From assembly GCF_026151205.1 (NCBI RefSeq), contig NC_087075.1, forward strand, positions 4,192,359 to 4,252,358: DNA of 60,000 nucleotides, in the 5' to 3' direction. This stretch comes from Bolinopsis microptera (Eukaryota > Ctenophora > Tentaculata > Lobata > Bolinopsidae). Below, in pieces: positions 55,201 through 60,000 of the stretch (within the stretch, counting starts at the first letter, position 1; every line of letters begins with the position of its first letter). Below the pieces are notes generated by a model. That model was given only the letters and a program-made list of their open reading frames with translations. It ran no database searches and was not told the origin of the DNA. Made by a program: the position numbers and the translations under genes.

Positions 55201-56519
55201 TATTTAAATGTTCATTAGCAGCATAATTGTTGATTAGAGTTATTTAGTTGAGTTAGTGTAGCGAAACTAAATAACTTATGATCTACTCTTTTTAAATAAA
55301 ACAAAAAATAACCCAGTTGTTTTTGTTCCAAAAAATAACAGACCGGATCGGTATCGGCAGTGGACGGCATGTTTGACGGCATGTTTGACGGCATGTTTGA
55401 TCTATTATACCTGATGTGACTGACCTGTCCAGCAATGTAGGAACATGACTTGGTTTGTGCGGAGGTAAAAGGTCCCACAACAGCAACCATGTCCTCCTCC
55501 CTCAACAACTTGCACACTGCAAAGTTATTATTATTTGTTATTACTCCTCCCTCAACAACCAGCACACTAGTGCAAAGTTAATATTATTCACTGAATATGG
55601 TAGAATTATTCGCTGTACAATTGTACACCTGATAATTATATTAATATACACTAATTGATAATTACACACTCTTGGCAAACCTAGAACGCAATGCACATTT
55701 TTCCGTATTTTTACTCGTATTAAATTATTATATTTGATTTCGAGTGAGGTGCCTAAATATATCAGTAGACAGAAACAAAAAGTAAAACAAAATTGTTTTT
55801 TTGCCCACTTTGGTAGGTAGCTGAGGCTGGATTATCTTTATCTGATCCAATGTTAATTGATACCTCCTCAATCACAGTCTCTGGTAATATCTGGTAAATA
55901 TAAAGATGATGAAGAAAGAATAAATAGTAATGAAAAGTCATATAAATATACTATGGCAACCGTAATTAATGTATGTGATACTGATAGCTAGTTTTTTATA
56001 TTAACTATATTATTATCTATCACAGATCCCTATAGTTATTCAAGAACCTATTGGAACAAAATAGTTCCGCCATTTGTGGGGAATGAAATTTCCGCGCCAT
56101 GATGACATCAAATAAATATAAGCATTCTGAGACGCTTTTTTCAATTCGTTAAGACTGTCTGAAATTGCGTTAAGTTAAAAATGGCTTGAAATGCTCACCT
56201 CAGAATTTTCATTTATCTCTGCAATAGCTTTTCTGAAGGCAAGTGGAGAATGGGAGGATTCATTTGTGTACAGTAATGCTGAAATTAAAATCACGTCTTC
56301 ATATCAAGAAGTAGACCTAGTTATCTGATTACGGTAAACATTAAATTTATATCGGCCTATTGATTCTTTAGGCATTGATCTAAGTTTTAGGACGAATAAT
56401 TGAGAATTTATCGCTCTTGAACACTCACCTATTTTAACATTAGGTGTGGACAGAGTAACAGGAGCGATCAAAGAAAGAACGAGAGCTTGACGGGCTTGAC
56501 GGGCGACTAGAAACAACAT
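43110..56519 (-). CDS. Ionotropic glutamate receptor subunit, complete, 24 coding exons (iGluR-A)
   Basis: Exons in transcript order occupy 56429-56519, 56199-56278, 55809-55890, 55425-55516, 53670-53765, 53331-53412, 53043-53157, 52629-52785, 52239-52379, 51692-51859, 51358-51474, 50005-50194, 49545-49711, 49202-49365, 48854-49056, 48625-48709, 48172-48260, 47490-47602, 45497-45658, 45042-45171, 44155-44220, 43835-43932, 43416-43613 and 43110-43253: 3030 nt, 1009 aa. The order is signal peptide, amino-terminal PBP1 domain (about 30-440), S1 (about 450-580), M1 (582-601), pore loop M2, M3 with YTANLAAFLT (697-706), S2 (to about 850), M4 (865-885), two extra hydrophobic segments (913-934, 941-959) and a cytoplasmic tail. 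The family forms tetrameric ligand-gated cation channels at the plasma membrane. Arg541 matches the alpha-carboxylate-binding Arg; Cys791-Cys844 match the S2 disulfide. The usual acidic residue (GluA2 E705) is Gly778, so the ligand is uncertain. Divergent partner: iGluR-B. Confidence 0.93.
43416..43613 (-). CDS. iGluR-A exon 23: two extra hydrophobic segments after M4
   Basis: Acceptor CTTCAG|GC. 66 codons with LNLFPVFLFLCGLTAGVAGI and FISFGFCSMFWGILLLLHSI, each long enough to cross the membrane. The donor AAA|GTAAAA is weak but keeps phase with the last exon. Confidence 0.8.
43835..43932 (-). CDS. iGluR-A exon 22: M4
   Basis: Acceptor TTTCAG|GT; ILIISIPLFIIGLMVFGLEL is the canonical fourth membrane helix; donor CTG|GTAAGC. 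Confidence 0.88.
43994..44098. repeat. 15-bp GTGTCACAGTAGTAG array in an iGluR-A intron
   Basis: About six to seven head-to-tail copies between exons 21 and 22, ending 57 bp below exon 21. Confidence 0.85.
44155..44220 (-). CDS. iGluR-A exon 21: acidic S2-M4 linker
   Basis: Acceptor ATCACAG|GA; SCDEDSEFDAEADSLEVVS. The Cys is the likely partner of Cys791. Confidence 0.8.
   Translation of the reverse strand, partial: DHVTKTVSLMLRLIVWRLFPY
44598..44850 (-). mobile_element. SINE-like retroelement in an iGluR-A intron
   Basis: A GC-rich 253-bp insertion between perfect 10-bp target duplications TCATTGTCTG (44588-44597 and 44851-44860). On the minus strand it ends in a hairpin (CCTCCCCG-CAAACC-CGGGGAGG) followed by a spacer and an A-rich tail. 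A GGTTCGTGCC box resembles a Pol III B box. The open frames inside it are not genes. Confidence 0.85.
45042..45171 (-). CDS. iGluR-A exon 20: S2, end of ligand-binding domain
   Basis: Acceptor CTTCAG|GT; YAFAFQIDSPYLESFNREM and GVIKDLWNYF match the GYGIATPKGS...LWNKWW region of iGluRs; donor G|GTATTA. Confidence 0.9.
45497..45658 (-). CDS. iGluR-A exon 19: S2 hinge
   Basis: Acceptor ACACAG|AG; FTDAVRRMRENKYIFMYGAG aligns with the KYAYLLEST region, with Gly where the ligand-amine-binding Glu/Asp normally sits; EFCDIQLIGE carries the conserved Cys. Confidence 0.9.
45991..47483. repeat. 16-bp tandem array, about 93 copies, filling an iGluR-A intron
   Basis: Plus-strand unit TTGACTGAAATGTTGT with a few variants (TTTT, CTGA, ATTG). 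It occupies about 80% of the intron 45659-47489 and starts only about 6 nt after the donor of exon 18. On the gene strand each unit contains TTTCAGT, which resembles a 3' splice acceptor, and the array has no stop codon in any frame. Confidence 0.95.
47490..47602 (-). CDS. iGluR-A exon 18: start of S2
   Basis: Acceptor TGTAAG|TA (chosen over the downstream CCAG because only it keeps frame); VSRMSVDINGVEDLL and YLFGTVEGTVTENLL match ERM..PI.S.EDL and YGT...S..E. Donor GAT|GTGAGC. Confidence 0.85.
48172..48260 (-). CDS. iGluR-A exon 17: M3 gate
   Basis: Acceptor GCTCAG|GT; SGRIVISVWWVICLVLVS then YTANLAAFLT, the near-invariant M3 gate motif; donor G|GTTAGT. Confidence 0.95.
48625..48709 (-). 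CDS. iGluR-A exon 16: pore loop M2
   Basis: Acceptor CTTCAG|GG; SLPNAFWLSVCSFLTYAPAD aligns with the W-x-S-x-x-x-F pore helix; Thr occupies the Q/R/N site. Donor TG|GTCAGT. Confidence 0.88.
48854..49056 (-). CDS. iGluR-A exon 15: M1 and Cys-rich M1-M2 loop
   Basis: Acceptor TTTCAG|GG; M1 is AAILIGMIVFFLAIYFLDRY followed by SPYG, as in iGluRs. Then CKLCKCEEC and RDHLCPFNEDHDLKH: five Cys and three His on the cytoplasmic side. Confidence 0.92.
49202..49365 (-). CDS. iGluR-A exon 14: S1 ligand-binding core
   Basis: Acceptor ATTTCAG|AA; GFGTSHGRERVVDFGISFLP aligns with PLTIT..RE.VIDFSKPFM; Arg541 is the ligand carboxylate-binding residue. Donor TG|GTATGT. Confidence 0.93.
49545..49711 (-). CDS. 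iGluR-A exon 13: S1
   Basis: Acceptor TTTGCAG|AT; WCYTGVSIEIIKRLQKRLKF, DGKFGSEVNGVWNGLINQV, the classic DGKYG...WNGM region. Confidence 0.93.
50005..50194 (-). CDS. iGluR-A exon 12: ATD-S1 linker and first S1 strand
   Basis: VGVWEPKNRPKVTLTSEPLW then LKLGILEDKPFIIYNY, matching L.V.T..E.PFV. Acceptor GAGTAG|GT; donor G|GTCAGA. Confidence 0.88.
50342..51287. mobile_element. About 946-bp TIR element at a TA target, in an iGluR-A intron
   Basis: Ends TAACGGGTGATGACTAAAAA (left) and ATTCATCACCCGTTA (right) are about 30-bp inverted repeats ending in AAAATGGGACT/AGTCCCATTTT, within TATA on both sides (TA duplication). There is no transposase frame, so it is a non-autonomous Tc1/mariner-like element by inference. 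It fills most of the intron between exons 11 and 12. Confidence 0.85.
51358..51474 (-). CDS. iGluR-A exon 11: end of ATD
   Basis: Acceptor CCTCAG|TC; SKYTGITGHRQMWPTGQPDP, RYNIVNFRG; donor CGG|GTAAAT. Matches the ..F.GL.G...FD..G.R....I.N. pattern. Confidence 0.9.
51692..51859 (-). CDS. iGluR-A exon 10: ATD
   Basis: Acceptor CCTCAG|CC; ALVYDGVYLIANSLHEVYKE, matching the YDA.Y..A.AL. helix of receptor ligand-binding domains; donor ACG|GTAAGA. Confidence 0.9.
52239..52379 (-). CDS. iGluR-A exon 9: ATD
   Basis: Acceptor TCACCAG|CT; GRMKSYYDGVVGLSPYLDVT, RLSSLYRDNGFN; donor ACG|GTTAGT, phase 0. Confidence 0.9.
52629..52785 (-). CDS. iGluR-A exon 8: ATD
   Basis: Acceptor CTGTCAG|A; STTRITLLLTQPDYGEIILS, VDSVYAWIAS. 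Same length (157 nt) and phase as iGluR-B exon 7. Confidence 0.93.
53043..53157 (-). CDS. iGluR-A exon 7: ATD
   Basis: Acceptor TCAAAAG|GA; VTLAEAVKELIIERGLDLIT. One codon shorter (115 nt) than iGluR-B exon 6 (118 nt); donor AG|GTTAAT. Confidence 0.9.
53331..53412 (-). CDS. iGluR-A exon 6: ATD
   Basis: Acceptor CTTCTCAG|AA; KQAEAMLDLLEHFNWRRIAV, TSDPYG; donor G|GTAATT. Together with exon 5 it equals the single 178-nt exon 5 of iGluR-B (96+82). Confidence 0.92.
53670..53765 (-). CDS. iGluR-A exon 5: source of the 58-bp minisatellite
   Basis: Acceptor CCCCCCAG|AT; IGLPIISPTATDPNLNNPHW then TLARLSPSNE, matching GLPFIGPTVSDPYLLNQHW and LARLSPSN of iGluR-B. Donor GAG|GTTTTT. The first half of the exon and its acceptor are repeated upstream about 24 more times. 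Confidence 0.9.
53712..55170. repeat. 57-61-bp minisatellite made of splice acceptor plus exon 5 start, about 25 copies
   Basis: Plus-strand unit: GGTTATTAAGGTTAGGGTCG, GTTGCAGTGGGTGATATGAT, TGG(C/T)AGACCTATCTGGGG. On the gene strand every unit reads (Y)nCAG|ATAGGTCTGCC and translates GLPIISPTATDPNLNNP. The copy nearest 53.7 kb continues into the rest of exon 5. Length varies in the poly-C part (AACTCCCAG, AACCCCCCAG, AACCTCACAG). Confidence 0.95.
55425..55516 (-). CDS. iGluR-A exon 4: ATD
   Basis: Acceptor TTTGCAG|TG; CKLLREEDMVAVVGPFTSAQ, CSYIAGQ. 92 nt, same as iGluR-B exon 4; donor CAG|GTCAGT. Confidence 0.93.
55809..55890 (-). CDS. iGluR-A exon 3: ATD
   Basis: ILPETVIEEVSINIGSDKDN, ATYQ. 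82 nt as in iGluR-B. Acceptor CCAG|AT; donor A|GTGGGC. Confidence 0.88.
56199..56278 (-). CDS. iGluR-A exon 2: ATD start
   Basis: Acceptor ATTTCAG|CA; LLYTNESSHSPLAFRKAIAE. 80 nt as in iGluR-B; donor GAG|GTGAGC. Confidence 0.9.
56429..56519 (-). CDS. iGluR-A exon 1: signal peptide
   Basis: ATG at 56519; MLFLVARQARQALVLSLIAP then TPNVKIG; donor G|GTGAGT. The end (VKI-G, phase 1) equals LKI-G of iGluR-B, which supports the start. Confidence 0.85.
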
Positions 56520-57388
56520 AGACTAATGTGATTTAACGAATATTTCAGTACAATGTAAAACTAAATTTTGAAATAATCATTTAATTGCGATTTCCTACAA
56601 TTTTTAAATTATCGGTACATTAAACCTAGTCTAAAAATACCTGATACATAAAATACCCAATACATATTTGAGCTGAGGAATCAAATTTTTGCATTTTGCT
56701 TATTGTTAACGCCTGTTTTATGAAAATATGTAAGTGCTTTTAATATCTCACTAACAATTACCAAGTTTGTCTGTTGTATGAATAACAGGCTAACTTGGTA
56801 ATTTTAGTTATCGAAGTCTGTTAGAGCTGGTACCCTAAGTTAGATGAGTAAAAATCGTAAAAATGTAAACGTATACAGAAGTACACTGTATATATCATTA
56901 ACTCACATTTAAAATTAACATATCGATCTACAGCCTGGCACCAGGGCATCAATATTGTTCCATTCAAAATCAAGTATCTGAAAATTCAAGCTATCAAAAT
57001 TAATACACTGAACAGCGTCAGCCGGTAATTCAAAAGGACATACGCACACCAAATGACCACTAATTTAAATTCCAAAACTAAAAAGAGCTGGTGGTATAAT
57101 ACAGGAGCAGTGTCTGTGTATACTACCGGCACCCAGCAATTACTTTATCCTGTCAACCACCCAGCGCTTCCTTGAAGCTCAGACTGGATTTTCTACATTT
57201 TATTAGTTTCAATTACCAGGAGAGACAGTGTGTGGTAACCAGCCTATAGGTGGGGACCGAGCGAGGTAAAGACCAATAGCAGGGGCCGGAGCGAGGTGAA
57301 GACCATCAGAAGTTGTGTGACTGCCCCAATTTGAGGTGGTTTTTGAGTTGTCTTCGTTTTGTGAGATGAGGATTTTGAGCTGATTTGA
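56520..57388. promoter_or_regulatory. Intergenic part of the shared iGluR-A/iGluR-B upstream region
   Basis: The two receptor genes are transcribed away from this region, so it must hold at least one promoter, possibly bidirectional. No clear TATA box is seen. A GGGGxCGGAGCGAGGT(G/A)AAGACC block is repeated at 57254-57274 and 57282-57303. Confidence 0.4.
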
Positions 57389-57719
57389 CCCGACTTGTTG
57401 TGTAACACACCCGACTTGTTGTGTAACACACCCGACTTGTTGTGTAACACACCCGACTTGTTGTGTAACACACCCGACTTGTTGTGTAACACACCCGACT
57501 TGTTGTGTAACACACCCGACTTGTTGTGTAACACACCCGACTTGTTGTGTAACACACCCGACTTGTTGTGTAACACACCCGACTTGTTGTGTAACACACC
57601 CGACTTGTTGTGTAACACACCCGACTTGTTGTGTAACACATCCGACTTGTTGTGTAACACACCCGACTTGTTGTGTAACACACCCGACTTGTTGTGTAAC
57701 ACACTCGACTTGTTGTGTA
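57389..57719. repeat. 21-bp tandem array, about 16 copies, touching the iGluR-B start codon
   Basis: The unit CCCGACTTGTTGTGTAACACA is almost perfect (changes only near 57651 and 57705). The inner TGTGTAACACA is an imperfect palindrome. The last copy changes GTAACAC to GTAATGT and so supplies the ATG of iGluR-B. The period is a multiple of three, so long frames in it are artefacts. Confidence 0.95.
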
Positions 57720-57798
57720 ATGTTGTGGAGGCTTTGCTTCGTGTGCTTTTGTGGTGCTTTTTTGCTCGAAGTTTCACTTTCTGAGGATCTAAAAATAG
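57720..57798 (+). CDS. iGluR-B exon 1: signal peptide
   Basis: ATG at 57720; hydrophobic, Cys-rich leader, then LSEDLKIG; donor G|GTAATT. Confidence 0.85.
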
Positions 57799-60000
57799 GT
57801 AATTTTATTTAACTACATGTATCTTCTGCTTTAGCGTCTTGAAAAATCAACAAGATATATAATTATTTTTTGTATTAGCATCATTGCCGATCACTGGCGA
57901 GTCAACTTGAAATACAATTATTTTTGATATTTCCAGCTTTGCTGTTCACTGACGAGTCGCCAAACACTGAAGTTGCTTTCAATGAAGCTATAAGAGAGAT
58001 AAACTACAATGACAAGGTGTTTTAATTAATATCTTTAAATTTACTTCTTGCACTATCGCGTCACACATCATTATTGTTTACACAATGATGAATGATGATG
58101 AGAAGGAAACGCCCCTTTGTATTCAATCAAAAGATCTGATGTTTACCAAAACATATGCAATTCATTTACATGGGCTAATTAGTATTGTGCTTATAAGGTG
58201 TCCTTTGGTATCCATAATAAAGTTATTGGAATTATAACGATTATTGATTAAAAATTTTGGACTCACAAATTCTCGTTGATGTTACGTTTCGTGATTCAAT
58301 CGTTTATACAATATTGCTTCTTTACAGATGCTTCCAGAAACAAAGATAGAGATGGTAGCAATGAGCATCGGGTCAGAAGCGGACAATCCGGCCAATTCAA
58401 CTTACAAAAGTACAACAAATTTTAAATCAAAAACAATTGAACACACGTGTTTTAATTCAAACTCTGATCATTAATTATGTAAATATTCTCATTGGTCGAT
58501 TGAAAAGTGGAAGAGAGAATCCACAATTTGTATCAACCAAATATGGTTTTGCTGAAATGTTTTCCGACCAACTGGCCTTTGAACCAACCTTCCTAACGAC
58601 CGATGTAGGCACATATATATTTAAAGTTAACTTGTTTCTGCAGTGTGCAGGTTACTGACTGAGAATGATATCGTGGCTATTGTGGGACCTTTCTCTACCC
58701 CCCATGTTCGGGAGTGCTCTTATATTGCAGGACAGGTTACTTTGTTACTCTTTTACAATGCTATACAGTCACACCTCTACATACAGGGTTCTTTGATATA
58801 CCGGGCCTCTTCTATTTCCCTTATTTTTTATCACTCTTTTGTAATGCTATATGCTTTTAGATTGGCAGTTAATTTTTCAGGAAAACATTTTATTTTTCAT
58901 CTAAAAAACCGTCTACACTTTTAATGTAGTTTATCAATTCACGAATTATAAAAAGTATGAAATATAAAAAGTATGAGTATGACTTGTTTGATGTCTAGAA
59001 TAACCCAGGTTCCCTCTCCAGATGGGTCTACCATTTATCGGTCCAACAGTATCAGACCCGTATCTCCTAAACCAACACTGGTCCCCAACTCTAGCTAGAC
59101 TCAGCCCTTCTAACAAAAAACAGGCAGAAGCTTTGGTGGACTTGGTGGAGCATTTCAAGTGGAAGAGAGTGTCTTTAATGTACAACAACGACCCTTATGG
59201 TAATCACTTGTTTCAAATAACAGTTGCAACAATGTAAATACGTTGTTTATATTGCGACGTTACCGAATCTTAGTTTTTCTCAACAAATCTCCGTTTTGAT
59301 TAAATGGTCACAAAGAAAAAGGAATATGATTCAGAAAGACAATAACAAAAAGTAAGTGTGCTTGACTTCAAAAATTTCTTTTATTCGCAAGTTGTGTGTA
59401 ACTTCAGGGTTGACACTGAGGGAGGCGATAAAAGAGGAACTCCTCAAACGAGAGCTAACAGTGATAACAGAGGTCGAGATAGAGCACAACTTGGTCAGGA
59501 GACTCATCCATCCTTCCATGTCCAAGTAAGACTCAAATAATTACATTCCCACTAGTTGTTCTGTGTAAAATGTTACACATTTTGTTGTTCATAAACTGTT
59601 TAAAGTCTGTAAAAAAATTGTTTTAAAACTGTTCAAAAACTTTGAAAAAATTGTTTTAAAATTGTTTAAAAACTGTTCAAAAATTTGTCAAAAATTGTTT
59701 TCCCCAGAGGTTGGATAGAACAGTTGATAAACTCCTCAAGCCGAATAACTCTGCTCCTGGTTCAGCCTGACTTTGCTGATATTATTTTGGAGGCTGCCTC
59801 GGAGCACAACATGATTGACAGTGTGTACGCCTGGATTGCCTCTACTGCTGTTACTCAATCTTTTGTGAGATATTTACACATTTATAATCATTTACTCAAT
59901 CTTTTTTGCATTTCAACTGCGATAGTGAAGTCCCGGCCGTATATGCACCGGTTACACTAGTGAAAGCATAAAATAGCAGAGAAATCTCTCTCTCTGCAGC
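57720..60000 (+). CDS. Ionotropic glutamate receptor subunit, 5' part (iGluR-B), runs off the window
   Basis: Exons 57720-57798, 57937-58016, 58328-58409, 58644-58735, 59022-59199, 59408-59525 and 59708-59864 (786 nt, 262 codons); the next exon should begin at 60000 after TCTCTGCAG. Signal peptide MLWRLCFVCFCGAFLL, then the amino-terminal PBP1 domain: DESPNTEVAFNEAIREINY, DIVAIVGPF, GLPFIGPTVSDPYLLNQHW, FKWKRVSLMYNNDPYG, RITLLLVQPDFADIIL, VYAWIAS. Exon lengths and phases equal iGluR-A except that exon 5 (178 nt) is unsplit and exon 6 is one codon longer. Channel-forming parts lie beyond the window. The role as a ligand-gated channel subunit is inferred from the paralogue. Confidence 0.92.
57937..58016 (+). 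CDS. iGluR-B exon 2
   Basis: Acceptor TTCCAG|CT; LLFTDESPNTEVAFNEAIRE; donor AAG|GTGTTT; 80 nt. Confidence 0.92.
58328..58409 (+). CDS. iGluR-B exon 3
   Basis: Acceptor TTTACAG|AT; MLPETKIEMVAMSIGSEADN; donor A|GTACAA; 82 nt. Confidence 0.9.
58644..58735 (+). CDS. iGluR-B exon 4
   Basis: Acceptor TTCTGCAG|TG; CRLLTENDIVAIVGPFSTPH, CSYIAGQ; donor CAG|GTTACT; 92 nt. Confidence 0.93.
59022..59199 (+). CDS. iGluR-B exon 5 (unsplit)
   Basis: Acceptor CTCTCCAG|AT; GLPFIGPTVSDPYLL, LARLSPSNKKQAEAL, NNDPYG; donor G|GTAATC; 178 nt. Homologous to exons 5 and 6 of iGluR-A. Confidence 0.93.
59408..59525 (+). CDS. iGluR-B exon 6
   Basis: Acceptor ACTTCAG|GG; LTLREAIKEELLKRELTVIT; donor AA|GTAAGA; 118 nt. 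Confidence 0.9.
59708..59864 (+). CDS. iGluR-B exon 7
   Basis: Acceptor TCCCCAG|A; WIEQLINSSSRITLLLVQPD, YAWIASTAVTQSF; donor TTT|GTGAGA; 157 nt. Confidence 0.92.

Noticed and set aside
55215-55400. Upstream extension of the iGluR-A exon 4 frame with NMPSNMPSNMPS repeat
   Set aside because: Lies past the CAG|GTCAGT donor in the intron; it is a small CATGTTTGACGG triplet repeat.
57244-57784. Long open frames on both strands over the 21-bp array (LHNKSGV, CYTTSRV, LLCNTPD repeats)
   Set aside because: The period is a multiple of three without stops, so every frame stays open; no domain, and the real start of iGluR-B is just past the array in another frame.

Overview
The window is nuclear DNA of an invertebrate animal: AT-rich, full of short introns with GT/AG borders, 5'-truncated non-LTR retrotransposons, small terminal-inverted-repeat elements and long tandem arrays. 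No bacterial operon structure is visible. An intron-rich ionotropic glutamate receptor (iGluR) pair and a secreted F-type lectin fit an early-branching marine metazoan (ctenophore or cnidarian are my candidates), but the sequence alone does not fix the phylum.

Layout. 1-24 kb is repeat-rich and gene-poor: purine microsatellite, AT arrays, broken LINEs of two families (a CR1/L2-like family at 4.5-6.9, 9.5-11.1 and 22.6-23.6 kb; a Jockey-like family at 4.0-4.45, 13.2-15.3 and 16.8-19.0 kb), a 2.1-kb head-to-head array of a 488-bp unit (19.2-21.3 kb) and several palindromes. 24.2-26.7 kb holds a small three-exon gene (169 aa, coiled coil with a geminin-like pattern) whose first intron carries a LINE ORF1. 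27-37 kb is mostly dispersed repeats and inverted repeats without a convincing gene. 37.8-40.8 kb is a six-exon secreted F-type lectin (225 aa) with a hevein-like cysteine tail.

43.1-56.5 kb (minus strand) is a complete iGluR subunit gene, here called iGluR-A. I resolved 24 coding exons; all junctions are GT/AG, all phases agree, and the sum is 3030 nt (1009 aa plus stop). 57.7-60 kb (plus strand) is the 5' part of a divergently transcribed paralogue, iGluR-B, whose first seven exons match iGluR-A almost base for base in length and phase. The two share an intergenic region of about 1.2 kb that ends in a 21-bp tandem array touching the iGluR-B start codon.

The most unusual object is the 53.7-55.2 kb minisatellite in iGluR-A. 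Its 57-61-bp unit is the 3' splice acceptor plus the first half of coding exon 5, repeated about 25 times; only the last copy continues into the rest of the exon. A second array (16-bp unit, about 93 copies) fills the intron after exon 17 and has no stop codon on the sense strand. The predicted iGluR-A protein is also odd: a cysteine cluster in the M1-M2 loop, loss of the usual acidic ligand-binding residue, a non-canonical pore tip, and two extra hydrophobic segments after M4.
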